A stretch of DNA of 64,000 bases from Streptosporangium sp. NBC_01756 (GTDB lineage: Bacteria > Actinomycetota > Actinomycetes > Streptosporangiales > Streptosporangiaceae). The position numbers and the translations under genes are program-made. Positions 8,909 to 17,591 of the stretch are shown in pieces; the first letter of the stretch is position 1; the number at the start of each line of letters is the position of its first letter. The notes under the pieces are model-generated. The model saw only the letters and a list, made by a program, of their open reading frames with translations. It was not told the DNA's origin and searched no databases. Location of the stretch: NCBI RefSeq assembly GCF_035917975.1, contig NZ_CP109130.1, positions 6,324,001 through 6,388,000 of the forward strand, in the 5' to 3' direction.

Positions 8909-10207
8909 TCAGCGGCCGGAGGCGGTGAGCATGGCGGCGAGGCCGAGGAGTTTGACCCGGTCGCCGCGGCCCAGGGTCCTGGCCAGGGCGGCCTCGGCCG
9001 CCTCGATGGACAGCCAGTGCCGGTAGGTGATGGGGGAGACGCCCCGGGAAGCGAGAAGGGCGTCGAGGTCGGCGTGCCGCGCCGGCTCACGGCCGGCGAG
9101 GTCGGCCAGCAGGGTACGGACCGTCTCGGCGGCGTCGGACTTGTTGGTGCCGATCACGCCCGTGGGGCCGCGTTTGAGCCAGCCCGCCACGTACTCGCGG
9201 TCGCGGACCCGGCCGGACTCGTTCGGCACGGTCATGGTGGTCTCGGAGAAGGGGACGCCCGGCAGCGGGACGCTCCGGTAGCCGACCGAGCGCAGGACCA
9301 TTCCGACGGGAAGCGTCTCGAACTCGCCGGTGCCCACGACGCGGCCGTCCACCAGACGGGTGCGTTCGAGCCGGAGCGCCTCCACCCGGCCCTCGCCGAG
9401 GATCTCCACCGGGCGCATCCAGAACCGCACGTCCAGCCGTCTGGGACGGCCTGCCGGGCCGCGCGCGGCCCAGCTCTGCAGCACCTCGACGTTCCCCCGG
9501 ATCTGCCGGGACATCCCGGCGACGTCCGCCACCGCCTCCTCGGGCCGTACGCACACGTCGGCGTTGGCCAGCTCGCCCAGCTCCCGCAGCTCCTTCAGGG
9601 TGAACTTGGCGTGCTCGGGGCCCCGGCGGCCGATCATGTGGACGGCCTTGACCTGACTGCCGGCCAGCCGGGTCAGCACCTCGTCGGGCACGTCGGTGGC
9701 GCGCAGCTCCTCCGCGCTCTTGGCGAGGACGCGCACCACGTCGACCGCGACGTTGCCCACGCCGATCACGGCGACCTCCGGGCTGTCGAGGACGAAGCGG
9801 TCGGCGGGCACGTCGGGATGGCCGCAGTACCAGTTCACGAAATCGGTGGCCGCCACGCTGCCGGGCAGGTCCTCGCCGGGGATGCCCATCCGGCGGTCCA
9901 CCATCGCGCCGGTGCAGTAGACCACCGCGTCGTAGCAGGCCAGCAGGTCGGTGACGGAGAGGTCCCGGCCGAGCTCGACACCGCCCAGGAATCGCACACC
10001 CGGCAGCTCCAGCACCCGGCTCAGGTATTCCGCGATCGACTTGATCGAGGTGTGGTCGGGGGCCACGCCGTACCGGACCAGACCGTACGGCGTGGGCAGT
10101 CGTTCGAGCACGTCCACCTCGACGGACCCGGGAGCCTGTTTCATCAGTGCCTCAGCCGTGTAGATCCCGGCAGGTCCTGACCCGACAACCGCGACTCGCA
10201 GTGACAC
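8909..10207 (-). CDS. fprA: ferredoxin/flavodoxin-NADP+ reductase, FprA (adrenodoxin reductase) type
   Basis: 432 residues from GTG 10207, preceded by GGAGG with 4-nt spacing. The FAD-binding motif VAVVGSGPAGIYTAEALMKQ starts the protein. PTPYGLVRYGVAPDH is the adrenodoxin-reductase-like signature, VAVIGVGNVAVDVVRVLA is the NADP Rossmann motif with IGRRGP following, and WLKRGPTGVIGTNKSDA closes the FAD site. These enzymes pass electrons between NADPH and ferredoxins, feeding P450s or other iron-sulfur partners. No ferredoxin or P450 is adjacent, so its partner is elsewhere. Confidence 0.9.
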   Translation of the reverse strand: MSLRVAVVGSGPAGIYTAEALMKQAPGSVEVDVLERLPTPYGLVRYGVAPDHTSIKSIAEYLSRVLELPGVRFLGGVELGRDLSVTDLLACYDAVVYCTGAMVDRRMGIPGEDLPGSVAATDFVNWYCGHPDVPADRFVLDSPEVAVIGVGNVAVDVVRVLAKSAEELRATDVPDEVLTRLAGSQVKAVHMIGRRGPEHAKFTLKELRELGELANADVCVRPEEAVADVAGMSRQIRGNVEVLQSWAARGPAGRPRRLDVRFWMRPVEILGEGRVEALRLERTRLVDGRVVGTGEFETLPVGMVLRSVGYRSVPLPGVPFSETTMTVPNESGRVRDREYVAGWLKRGPTGVIGTNKSDAAETVRTLLADLAGREPARHADLDALLASRGVSPITYRHWLSIEAAEAALARTLGRGDRVKLLGLAAMLTASGR

Positions 10208-10347
10208 GTCGCCTCCTAGGAACTGGCTCCCGTGAAGGCGATTCTGTATCAACGGGGCCTGCCCTGCCAGCCACGACAGGCAGGTGTGGCCAGAAGATCC
10301 AGGTGGCCGGTGCGCCCCCGCCCTCCGCGAAGGTTCTGGAGCCTTAC

Positions 10348-10359
10348 CGGATATATCCG
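10348..10359. promoter_or_regulatory. 12-bp perfect palindrome in a divergent promoter region
   Basis: CGGATATATCCG at 10348-10359 is perfectly self-complementary and AT-rich in the middle, rare for this GC-rich DNA. It lies between the divergent fprA (start 10207) and the hypothetical gene at 10421. It may be an operator or overlap a -10 element. Confidence 0.35.
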
Positions 10360-10420
10360 TCTACATGGTGGCCAAACCGGGGCTTGCGGGGACAGGCGCC
10401 GCGGCTCACAGTTGGTTCTC

Positions 10421-10951
10421 GTGACCTCAGGGGCGGACAGACGGCGAAAAGCAGACGCGCGACGCCAGAACGACGGCCCACCCCCGGACCGGCGAGGATC
10501 GCGCGCGGCGGCCCGATCCCCGGTGGCGCCCGACGAGGTCCGGCCGGTCGACGCCCGCAGGTTCGAGGCCCTCGGCCGGGTGATGGCAGGGCTGGCGGCC
10601 GAGGCCGGGCTCATGGAGTCCTGCCGTGACCTGACCTGGTGGCAGGGGGTCGACCACGGCTGGAACGTCGAATGGCGCGAAGGCCCCGACGCCGCCGAGG
10701 TCGCCGCCGCGCTGGCCGGGCACGTCCACGACCCCGGCGTCCCCGGAGCGCTGGCCACCCCGGCGGGGCCGGCCACCTCCGCCACCGCCGCTCTCGACGT
10801 CCTGGGCATCCTGTTCGTCCTGCGGGCGGTCGATCCCGTGGGGCGGAGGCGCATCCGCAGCCGCCCCGGCTTCTGGCGGCTGGCCGAGGCGTTCGACACG
10901 GCCCGCAGCACCCCCTCCCGCCAGCCCTGGGAGGAGCTCCTCGGCGGCTGA
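10421..10951 (+). CDS. hypothetical protein
   Basis: 176 residues from GTG 10421. The first 40 residues are basic and low-complexity. The rest looks real: FEALGRVMAGLAAEAGLMES, then DLTWWQGVDHGWNVEWREGP, and a C-terminal helical part with FWRLAEAFDTARS. The Trp/His-rich middle suggests a conserved actinobacterial protein, but no family is recognised. No clear ribosome-binding site is seen, so later in-frame starts are possible. It is divergent from fprA. Confidence 0.5.
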   Translation: MTSGADRRRKADARRQNDGPPPDRRGSRAAARSPVAPDEVRPVDARRFEALGRVMAGLAAEAGLMESCRDLTWWQGVDHGWNVEWREGPDAAEVAAALAGHVHDPGVPGALATPAGPATSATAALDVLGILFVLRAVDPVGRRRIRSRPGFWRLAEAFDTARSTPSRQPWEELLGG

Positions 10952-11151
10952 CCCGCCGGTGACCGGAGCAAGCAGGGCCGCCCCGGGGGAGCCGTGCCCC
11001 ATGCGGGAGAATGGAATCGTCCCCGAAGGCCCGGTGCGGACCGGCACCGCCCGCCCGGCCGGCGGGTGACCTCGCGAGGTCCGGACAGCTCCCGACCCGG
11101 CCCGCCGGGATGGGAACCAACCTTTCGCTTGCTGGGGAACATTTGCCGGTT

Positions 11152-11180
11152 TTGGCAAGTTCTTGCAGGTCAGATAGCTT
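11152..11180 (+). promoter_or_regulatory. sigma-A type promoter for the membrane protein gene
   Basis: TTGGCA (11152-11157), a 17-bp spacer, then TAGCTT (11175-11180), in an AT-rich pocket. Transcription would begin about 11187, leaving a 30-nt leader before GTG 11217. Confidence 0.45.
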
Positions 11181-11216
11181 TTATATGGCCACAGGCAGAC
11201 GCGGATCGGGGGATCA

Positions 11217-11876
11217 GTGGTTACGGTTGACCAGAACAACATGATCGACCAGCACTATGTCGAAGCCTTCCGCGCCGACGATCAGCAGGAACGGGCGATC
11301 GTCCTGCACATGGTGCTCTCGCTCGTCGGCGGGCTACTGCTCGGTGCCGTCGGTGCGGCGCTCTTCTACGGTCCCGACCCGCTGTATGCGATCTACGAGC
11401 CCTACGCCTACCTGCTGTTCGTCGTCATCGTGGGACGGACCGCCGTCGGTCTCGGCTGGGCGGCGCTGACCAGCGCGCTGGCCACACTCGGCACGGTGAT
11501 CTCCCTGCTGGTCGCCTCGATCTTCAAGACGGGCAACGAGCTGACCCTCGGCAGCGGCGGCGCCATGCTGAACCTCACGCTCCTCGTCATCGCCTCCCTG
11601 GGCCTGCTGTCCTACTTCACCCGGCGCGACGACCTCTGGGGGGATTTCGCCGGCGGCGCGATGGCGGGGATGGTCGCGATCCACGCCATGGGCAAGGCGC
11701 TGCCCCACTGGCCCACGTACGTCCCCGGGTACGGGCCATGGAACGTCCTGGTCGTGACCGGCCTCGCGGTGGGGCTGCTGCTCTTCCTGCGACAGGGGAT
11801 CGCGCCCCGGCTCCGCGCCCTGCTGGTGGCACTGATCATCGCGTGCTCCTATTTCGTGTTCGTCGTGGGTCTCTGA
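11217..11876 (+). CDS. integral membrane protein of unknown function
   Basis: 219 residues from GTG 11217, with GGGGGA just upstream. Hydrophobic segments suggest about six membrane helices: about 28-50 (MVLSLVGGLLLGAVGAALFY), 62-80, 82-100, 112-130, 143-160 and 175-215. A short polar N-terminus (DQNNMIDQHYVEAFRADDQQER) is likely cytoplasmic. No transporter or enzyme motif was recognised. It sits directly before proS, but a 86-base gap and a separate ribosome-binding site for proS suggest independent expression. Confidence 0.7.
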   Translation: MVTVDQNNMIDQHYVEAFRADDQQERAIVLHMVLSLVGGLLLGAVGAALFYGPDPLYAIYEPYAYLLFVVIVGRTAVGLGWAALTSALATLGTVISLLVASIFKTGNELTLGSGGAMLNLTLLVIASLGLLSYFTRRDDLWGDFAGGAMAGMVAIHAMGKALPHWPTYVPGYGPWNVLVVTGLAVGLLLFLRQGIAPRLRALLVALIIACSYFVFVVGL

Positions 11877-11962
11877 CGGGGGCCGTCCCGCCCAACGGCA
11901 GACAACCGGGTTGCGCGAGTCGATAGCCTGTAGCCATCGATCCCTGCTAGCTAGGAGTAGCC

Positions 11963-13705
11963 GTGCTGCTGCGCATGTCGTCGTTGTTTCTTAGAACGCT
12001 GAGGGACGACCCGGCAGACGCGGAAGTCCCGAGCCACAAGCTGCTCGTCCGCGCCGGTTATGTTCGTCGTGTCGCACCTGGCATCTACTCCTGGCTGCCG
12101 CTCGGCAAGATGGTTCTGGAGAACGTCACGCGCGTCGTGCGTGAGGAGATGAACCGCATGGGCGGGCAGGAGGTGCTCTTCCCCGCTCTCCTACCCCGGG
12201 AGTACTACGAGACGACCGGCCGCTGGACGGAGTACGGCGACACGCTCTTCCGTCTCAAGGACCGCAAGGGCGCCGACTACCTTCTCGGTCCCACCCATGA
12301 GGAGATGTTCACCGACATGGTCAAGGGGGAATATTCCTCCTACAAGGACTATCCGGTGACCCTCTACCAGATCCAGACGAAATACCGCGACGAAGCCCGT
12401 CCCCGGGCCGGCATCCTGCGCGGCCGCGAGTTCGTCATGAAGGACTCCTACTCCTTCGACCTCGACGACGAGGGGCTCAAGCACTCCTACGAGCGGCACC
12501 GCGACACCTACATCAGGATCTTCGACCGCCTCGGCATCACCTACAAGATCTGCTTCGCCACCTCCGGGGCGATGGGCGGCTCCGCCTCCGAGGAGTTCCT
12601 CGCGCCCGCCGCCACGGGCGAGGACACCTTCGTCGCCTGCCATCAGTGCGGCTACGCGGCCAACGCCGAGGCGGTCACCACGCCCGCGCCCGCCGCGATC
12701 ACCGGAGAACAGCCGCCCCTGCGGGTCCTCGACACCCCTGACACCCCGACCATCGAGTCGCTGGTCGACCACGTCAACGAGCACCACGGCCTGAACATCA
12801 CCGCCGCCGAGACGCTCAAGAACATCGTCGTCAAGGTCACCACTCCCGGCTCCGGCAAGACCGAGACGCTGATCGTCGGCGTGCCGGGCGACCGGGAGGT
12901 CGACTTCAAGCGGCTGGAGGTCTCCGTGGCCCCCGGCGAGCCCGCCATCTTCGAGGCCGAGGACTTCACCAGGCACCCCGGCCTGGTCCGCGGCTACATC
13001 GGCCCGCAGGTGCTCAAGGACCTCGGCATCCGCTACCTGGTCGACCCCCGGGTGGTCGACGGCAGCGCCTGGGTGACCGGGGCCAACGAGCCCGGCAGGC
13101 ACGCGGCGGGCGTGGTCGCCGGCCGCGACTTCGTCGCCGACGGCACGATCGAGGCCGCCGAGGTCCGGGCCGGTGACGCCTGCCCGGTCTGCGGCTCCGC
13201 CCTCTCCATCGACCGGGGCATCGAGATCGGCCACATCTTCCAGCTCGGCCGCAAGTACGCCGACGCCGCGAAGCTGGACGCCCTCGGCCCCGACGGCAAG
13301 CCGGTCCGCGTCACCATGGGCTCCTACGGCGTCGGCGTCTCCCGCGCGGTGGCCGTGCTGGCCGAGCAGCTGCACGACGAGCTCGGCCTGGTCTGGCCCC
13401 GTGAGGTCGCCCCGGTGGACGTCCACATCGTGGGCACCGGCAAGGACGGCCAGATCGAGGCCGCCACCCAGATCGCCGAAGACCTCCAGGCCCGCGGCCT
13501 GCGCGTGCTGGTGGACGACCGACCCGGGGTCTCCCCGGGCGTGAAGTTCAAGGACGCCGAGTTGCTCGGCATGCCGACCGTCCTGATCGTCGGCCGGGGG
13601 CTCGCCCAGGGCGTCGCCGAGCTGCGCGACCGCTCCACCGGCGTCAAGGAGGAGATCCCCCTCGCCGAGGCCGCCGACCGCGTCCTGGCCGCCTGCCGCG
13701 CCTGA
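11963..13705 (+). CDS. proS: prolyl-tRNA synthetase (bacterial type with YbaK editing domain)
   Basis: 580 residues. This class II synthetase charges tRNA-Pro. Motif 1 follows [19 protein letters not shown]. The catalytic core includes [12 protein letters not shown] and motif 2 [22 protein letters not shown]. An inserted YbaK-like editing domain spans about 225-385 (LKNIVVKVT.., [12 protein letters not shown]-like region), and motif 3 lies in [17 protein letters not shown] (about 450). The C-terminal anticodon domain includes [27 protein letters not shown] lies 5 nt before GTG 11963; an in-frame ATG follows at codon 5. A strong hairpin at 13720-13752 ends the unit. Confidence 0.97.
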   Translation: MLLRMSSLFLRTLRDDPADAEVPSHKLLVRAGYVRRVAPGIYSWLPLGKMVLENVTRVVREEMNRMGGQEVLFPALLPREYYETTGRWTEYGDTLFRLKDRKGADYLLGPTHEEMFTDMVKGEYSSYKDYPVTLYQIQTKYRDEARPRAGILRGREFVMKDSYSFDLDDEGLKHSYERHRDTYIRIFDRLGITYKICFATSGAMGGSASEEFLAPAATGEDTFVACHQCGYAANAEAVTTPAPAAITGEQPPLRVLDTPDTPTIESLVDHVNEHHGLNITAAETLKNIVVKVTTPGSGKTETLIVGVPGDREVDFKRLEVSVAPGEPAIFEAEDFTRHPGLVRGYIGPQVLKDLGIRYLVDPRVVDGSAWVTGANEPGRHAAGVVAGRDFVADGTIEAAEVRAGDACPVCGSALSIDRGIEIGHIFQLGRKYADAAKLDALGPDGKPVRVTMGSYGVGVSRAVAVLAEQLHDELGLVWPREVAPVDVHIVGTGKDGQIEAATQIAEDLQARGLRVLVDDRPGVSPGVKFKDAELLGMPTVLIVGRGLAQGVAELRDRSTGVKEEIPLAEAADRVLAACRA

Positions 13706-13719
13706 CCTACGGCCCCCGG

Positions 13720-13752
13720 CATACGGCAGGTGTTTCCTCCACCTGCCGTATG
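13720..13752 (+). terminator. proS: terminator hairpin after proS
   Basis: A perfect 13-bp stem (13720-13732 CATACGGCAGGTG with 13740-13752) encloses a 7-nt T/C-rich loop, 15 bases past the proS stop. It separates proS from the methyltransferase gene starting at 13793. Confidence 0.75.
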
Positions 13753-13792
13753 GGCAGGTCAACCCCTGGGGGATGAGGGAACGGGGGGCCTC

Positions 13793-14536
13793 ATGGGGCA
13801 GGTGTTCGACCCGGCCGCATACGGTCGTGCCATCGCCGACGTCTACGACGACATCTACGTCACGACCATGGCGGACAGGGCCACGGAATCGGCCGTGGAC
13901 CGGCTGCACGGACTCGCCGAGGGGCTGCCGGTGCTGGAGTTCGGCATCGGCACCGGCCGGCTGGCCCTGCCCCTGGCGGCCCGGGGGCTGACCGTCGCGG
14001 GCGTCGAAGGCTCCGCCGAGATGGTGCGGGAGCTCCGCGCCAAACCGGGGGGCGACCGCATCCCGGTGGCGGTGGGCGACTTCGCCACCACCCGGGTCGA
14101 GGGCGAGTTCGGCCTGGTCGTGCTGGCGATCAACACGATCTTCGCGCTGCCCTCACAGGAGGCGCAGGTCGACTGCTTCCGCAACGCGGCGGCCCACCTG
14201 CGGCCCGGCGGCCGGTTCGTGGTCGAGACCTGGATCCCCGATCTGGCGGCGTTCCGGAACGGCACGGCGCTGCGCCTGCTGTCGCTGAGCGAGGACAGGG
14301 TCTTCGCGGAGGCGGCACGGCTGTCCCGCGCCGACCAGATGATGTACACCACCAAGGTCAACCTGACCTCCGGCGGTCTGCGGCTCCTGCCCGCCAACCA
14401 CCGGTACGCCTGGCCCGCCGAGCTCGACCTGATGGCACGGCTGGCGGGCATGGAGCTCGAACACCGATGGTCCGACTGGGACGCCGCCCCGTTCACCGAC
14501 GACAGCCGGGCGCACGTGTCGGTCTATCGTCTCTGA
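13793..14536 (+). CDS. class I SAM-dependent methyltransferase
   Basis: 247 residues from ATG 13793, preceded by a G-run. The SAM motif I is VLEFGIGTGRLALPLAARG (about residues 45-63). It is followed by acidic VAGVEGSAEM, a motif II-like GLVVLAINTIFAL, and HLRPGGRFVVETW (about 135-150). DPAAYGRAIADVYDDIY at the N-terminus is typical of actinobacterial small-molecule methyltransferases. The proS terminator separates it from proS, and the diiron gene starts 37 nt downstream, so it may open that unit. Substrate unknown. Confidence 0.85.
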   Translation: MGQVFDPAAYGRAIADVYDDIYVTTMADRATESAVDRLHGLAEGLPVLEFGIGTGRLALPLAARGLTVAGVEGSAEMVRELRAKPGGDRIPVAVGDFATTRVEGEFGLVVLAINTIFALPSQEAQVDCFRNAAAHLRPGGRFVVETWIPDLAAFRNGTALRLLSLSEDRVFAEAARLSRADQMMYTTKVNLTSGGLRLLPANHRYAWPAELDLMARLAGMELEHRWSDWDAAPFTDDSRAHVSVYRL

Positions 14537-14573
14537 CCTGTCCACCAGCCTTCCGCCGTCAGGGGAGACCACG

Positions 14574-15581
14574 ATGCGACTACCCGCTCCCCGGGGACCC
14601 GTCACCGCCCTGATCTTCGAACACCTCACGCGCCGGCCCCACGCGTTCGACCCGTCGTCCGTGTGCTCCGGGGAGCCGGCCGTCGAGGACGAGGATCTGC
14701 AGCTCGCCCTCTTCGTCTGCTACGAGCTGCACTACCGGGGCTTCGACGGGGTGGACGACGACTGGGAGTGGAACCCGTCGCTGCTGGAAGCCAGGCAGGT
14801 GCTGGAACGGCGGTTCGAGGACGGCCTGGCGGAAGCCGTACCGCGCCCGGTCCTCACGCCGTCCGTGCCCATGCGCCGGGTCCTGGCCGAACTGGTCGCC
14901 GCCGCCGGCGAAGACCCCTCCCTCGCGGCCTTCCTGGAGAGGAAGGCCGATCTCGGGCAGTTCCGCGAGTTCGTCGTGCACCGGTCGATCTACCACCTGA
15001 AGGAGGCCGACCCGCACACCTGGGCGATTCCCCGGCTGCACGGGGGCGCCAAGGCCGCCCTGGTGGAGATCCAGGCCGACGAGTACGGCGGCGGAAGGCT
15101 GGAACGGATGCATTCGGAGCTGTTCCGGGCCACGATGCGCAAGCTGGACCTGGACGACTCCTACGGTGCCTACCTCGGCCGGATCCCGGCGATCACGCTG
15201 GCGGTCGGCAACGTCATGTCGCTGTTCGGCCTCCACCGGCGGCGCCGGGGGGCGCTGCTGGGCCATCTCGCGGCATTCGAGATGACCTCCTCCCTGCCCA
15301 ACCTCAGATACGGTCACGGACTGCGACGGCTGGGCGGCGACGCGACGGCCTGCCGTTTCTACGACGAACACGTGCGCGCCGACGCCGTCCACGAGCAGGT
15401 CGCCGCCCACGACATGTGCGGCGGGTTCGCCGCCGCACATCCCGACCTGGCCGGTGACGTCCTGTACGGGGCCGCCTGCGCCCTCGCGCTCGACCGGCTC
15501 TTCACCGGGCACGTCCTGGACCGCTGGACGCGCGGGGCCACGTCGCTGCGGGGGGCGGACCTGGCGGTGGGCAGCCGATGA
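14574..15581 (+). CDS. iron-containing redox enzyme, haem-oxygenase-like diiron family
   Basis: 335 residues; GGGGAGA precedes the ATG. The protein is helical, with the ligand-rich stretch ALVEIQADEYGGGRLERMHS (about 160-180; Glu, Asp-Glu-Tyr and His pattern) typical of haem-oxygenase-like diiron oxidases (Pfam Haem_oxygenas_2). Further candidates are FREFVVHRSIYHLKEADPH (about 130-148) and FYDEHVRADAVHEQVAAHDM (about 260-280), whose Asp/His residues would complete two iron sites. Members oxidise small substrates with O2 (for example UndA- or SznF-like). The stop overlaps the next start (ATGA), so translation is coupled to the glycosyltransferase. The nearby CDGSH protein could supply electrons; this is inference. 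Confidence 0.78.
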   Translation: MRLPAPRGPVTALIFEHLTRRPHAFDPSSVCSGEPAVEDEDLQLALFVCYELHYRGFDGVDDDWEWNPSLLEARQVLERRFEDGLAEAVPRPVLTPSVPMRRVLAELVAAAGEDPSLAAFLERKADLGQFREFVVHRSIYHLKEADPHTWAIPRLHGGAKAALVEIQADEYGGGRLERMHSELFRATMRKLDLDDSYGAYLGRIPAITLAVGNVMSLFGLHRRRRGALLGHLAAFEMTSSLPNLRYGHGLRRLGGDATACRFYDEHVRADAVHEQVAAHDMCGGFAAAHPDLAGDVLYGAACALALDRLFTGHVLDRWTRGATSLRGADLAVGSR

Positions 15582-16672
15582 TGGACCTCGACTACGTGCT
15601 TCCGCTGCGCTGGGACGACGACTCGGGTCTGGACGAGCTGACCGCCTACCTGCGCCGGCTCGGCCGGAGTGTACGGATCGTCGTCGTCGACGGTTCCCCA
15701 CCCGAGCTGTTCGACCGGCACGCCGCCCGGTGGGCCGGGCTCGTCCGGCACATGAGGCCCGACGCCGACCTCCGCTTCGCCAACGGCAAGGTCAACGGGG
15801 TGATCACCGGCATGCGCCGGGCGGCCGCCGAGCACGTGGTCATCGCCGATGACGACGTCCGCTACGGCGAGGCCGAGCTGGCCAGGGTCGACGCCCTGCT
15901 GGCGGAGGCGGATCTGGTCCGGCCGCAGAACTACTTCGACCCGCTGCCCTGGCACGCCCGCTGGGACACCGCCCGCGTGCTGCTCAACCGCAGCTTCGGC
16001 GCCGACTACCCGGGCACGTTCGGCGTGCGCCGGTCGACCTTCCTGGAGATGGGGGGCTACGACGGCGACGTGCTGTTCGAGAACCTGGAGCTCATCCGCA
16101 CGGTCCGTGCCCACGGCGGACGCGAGTGCCGTCCCCGGGATCTCTATGTGCGCCGTCTCCCGCCCGACCCGGCGAGATTCTGGTCCCAGCGCGTCCGGCA
16201 GGCCTACGACGATCTGGCGCAGCCGGCCCGGATGGCGTTCTTCCTCGCCGTCCTGCCCGCGCTGGCCGCCGGGGTGCTACGGCGGCGGCACGGGGCGGTC
16301 CTCGCCGGTGCCGGCCTGGCGGTGGGGGTGGCGGAGCTGGGCCGCCGCAGGGCCGGCGGCCGCCGGGTCTTCCCCTTCACCACCGCGCTGTTCGCCCCGG
16401 TCTGGCTGCTTGAGCGAGCCACCTGCAGTTGGCTGGCGCTGGCGGCCCGCTCCGTCCGCGGGGGCGTCCCCTACGCCGGTCGCCGGATGCGGACCGCGGC
16501 GCACTCCGCCCGCCGGCTCGGAGCACGCACTCAGGGTGCGGGGTCCGGCTCGGTCGGCGCGCTGAACCCGGCCGGCCGGTGCGAGCCGTCGCAGAACGGC
16601 TTGGCCGACGAGCGTCCGCAACGGCACAGTGCGACCGTGCTCCGGCCGGGGTCGATGACGACCCCGTCCTGA
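15578..16672 (+). CDS. family 2-like glycosyltransferase with C-terminal membrane segments
   Basis: 364 residues. LDYVLPLRW, VRIVVVDGSPPELFD and VVIADDDVRYGEAEL give the nucleotide-sugar fold with a DDD metal motif (about residue 90). GTFGVRRSTFLEMGGYDGDVLFENLELIRTVR corresponds to the acceptor region with a D/E-rich segment. Hydrophobic stretches at about 215-235, 237-250 and 265-295 suggest membrane anchoring. The ATG overlaps the stop of the diiron gene. The last 47 codons overlap, on the opposite strand, the whole C-terminal half of the CDGSH gene; this tail is polar and repeat-free. The sugar donor and acceptor are unknown. Confidence 0.78.
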   Translation: MMDLDYVLPLRWDDDSGLDELTAYLRRLGRSVRIVVVDGSPPELFDRHAARWAGLVRHMRPDADLRFANGKVNGVITGMRRAAAEHVVIADDDVRYGEAELARVDALLAEADLVRPQNYFDPLPWHARWDTARVLLNRSFGADYPGTFGVRRSTFLEMGGYDGDVLFENLELIRTVRAHGGRECRPRDLYVRRLPPDPARFWSQRVRQAYDDLAQPARMAFFLAVLPALAAGVLRRRHGAVLAGAGLAVGVAELGRRRAGGRRVFPFTTALFAPVWLLERATCSWLALAARSVRGGVPYAGRRMRTAAHSARRLGARTQGAGSGSVGALNPAGRCEPSQNGLADERPQRHSATVLRPGSMTTPS

Positions 16673-16758
16673 GTCATCAGGGTGAACGATCCCCGCAGCA
16701 GCAGCGGCCCGTCCTCGCAGGGGGTCACTGTGACCGGATCGTCCGTTTTGTGCTGCAT
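16531..16758 (-). CDS. CDGSH iron-sulfur domain protein
   Basis: 75 residues with one CDGSH zinc-finger-like domain: CRCGRSSAKPFCDGSHRP (about residues 45-62) supplies the three Cys and one His that bind a redox-active, pH-sensitive [2Fe-2S] cluster. The part before it (VTPCEDGPLLLRGSFTLMTQDG) matches small stand-alone bacterial CDGSH proteins. It is convergent with the glycosyltransferase and shares 142 nt with its 3' end. Location beside a diiron oxidase suggests electron transfer between them, which is inferred. Confidence 0.88.
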   Translation of the reverse strand: MQHKTDDPVTVTPCEDGPLLLRGSFTLMTQDGVVIDPGRSTVALCRCGRSSAKPFCDGSHRPAGFSAPTEPDPAP

Positions 16759-16839
16759 GTGAATATGGTGCCCGGCGGGGCCGCTGGGAAACGCCGCCCG
16801 TGCGGCCTCCCCGCCGGAGACCAGGTGTGCAAGAGCCGG

Positions 16840-17031
16840 CTATCGGGAGCTGCCGCGGAGGGTCTTGCGCCAGTGGAAGCCCCCGGGCAGGTTCACGCTC
16901 AGCGTGCGCCGCCCGTCGGCGGTCTTGGTGACCCGGAAGGCGCGGTTGCCCCAGCTGTGACCGACCCCGCTGCGCGACAGGTTGACGCGGAACGGGCCGA
17001 ACTTCATCGACTTCCTGTATCCCCAGCCCAT
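16840..17031 (-). CDS. DUF4236 domain protein
   Basis: 63 residues. GYRKSMKFGPFRVNLSRSGV then GHSWG is the hallmark of DUF4236, small basic proteins of unknown role. AAGGAGGA lies 4-6 nt before the ATG, an excellent ribosome-binding site. The domain is a little longer than half of usual DUF4236 proteins, and ends in a basic tail (WRKTLRGSSR). It lies between the CDGSH and ferritin-like genes on the same strand. Confidence 0.8.
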   Translation of the reverse strand: MGWGYRKSMKFGPFRVNLSRSGVGHSWGNRAFRVTKTADGRRTLSVNLPGGFHWRKTLRGSSR

Positions 17032-17129
17032 TGCTTCCTCCTTGACTGGCCGGTCTTGCTCTGTCAGCGGAGGTTCAGCTACCCGTCAGAGATCGTCCAA
17101 ACATGGGCAAACGATGATGGTCTACGCGA

Positions 17130-17591
17130 TCAGGAGGAGGGAGTCGTCGCTGTGGGGGTGGGGGCGGGGGTGGGATCGGGCCGCACGGGCATTCCGGGGA
17201 AGGTCTCGACGGCCGGCCGCAGGCCGTACGCCCGGACCGCGCACTCCTGCATGGCCAGCGCGGCCATCTTCCGCAGAGCCGGATCGCCGGACGCGGTCAG
17301 CTCCAGGTAGGCGCCCGTCACCCCCTGCTCGACCAGCACCGCCAGCTCCACGGCCTGGGCCGCGGTGGACGGAGTGACCGGCAGCCGGTAGTTGGGGCTC
17401 GGCTCGGCCGGATCGCCGCCACGGGCGATGACCAGGGTGCGGAGCCGGTCGCGGCGGGCGCGGTGGGCGTTGAAGGCGTCGATCGCCACGGCGCGCAGCT
17501 CTCCCGTGGTCCTGGCGCCGATGACCCCGTAGGCGTAGACGGCCGCGTGCTCGGCCGCCAGGGCCGTGCCGAGCGCCCGATCGACCCTCAC
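17130..17591 (-). CDS. ferritin-like DUF4439 protein
   Basis: 153 residues from GTG 17591. The helix pairs ALGTALAAEHAAVYAYGVIG (Glu-His-Tyr) and ELRAVAIDAFNAHRARRDRL (His), then AAQAVELAVLVEQGVTGAYLELT (Glu), match the ferritin-like DUF4439 pattern. Family members usually sit next to rimP in actinobacteria. The C-terminus is Pro/Thr-rich (PTPAPTPTATTPSS). Its GTG overlaps the TGA of the preceding lipoprotein gene, so the two are translationally coupled. Metal binding is likely by family, not shown. Confidence 0.78.
   Translation of the reverse strand: MRVDRALGTALAAEHAAVYAYGVIGARTTGELRAVAIDAFNAHRARRDRLRTLVIARGGDPAEPSPNYRLPVTPSTAAQAVELAVLVEQGVTGAYLELTASGDPALRKMAALAMQECAVRAYGLRPAVETFPGMPVRPDPTPAPTPTATTPSS

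Noticed and set aside
7751-10180. An 809-residue plus-strand open frame
   Set aside because: It lies opposite the aldolase-like and ferredoxin reductase genes, which have clear motifs and ribosome-binding sites; composition is His/Gly/Val-rich as in shadow frames.
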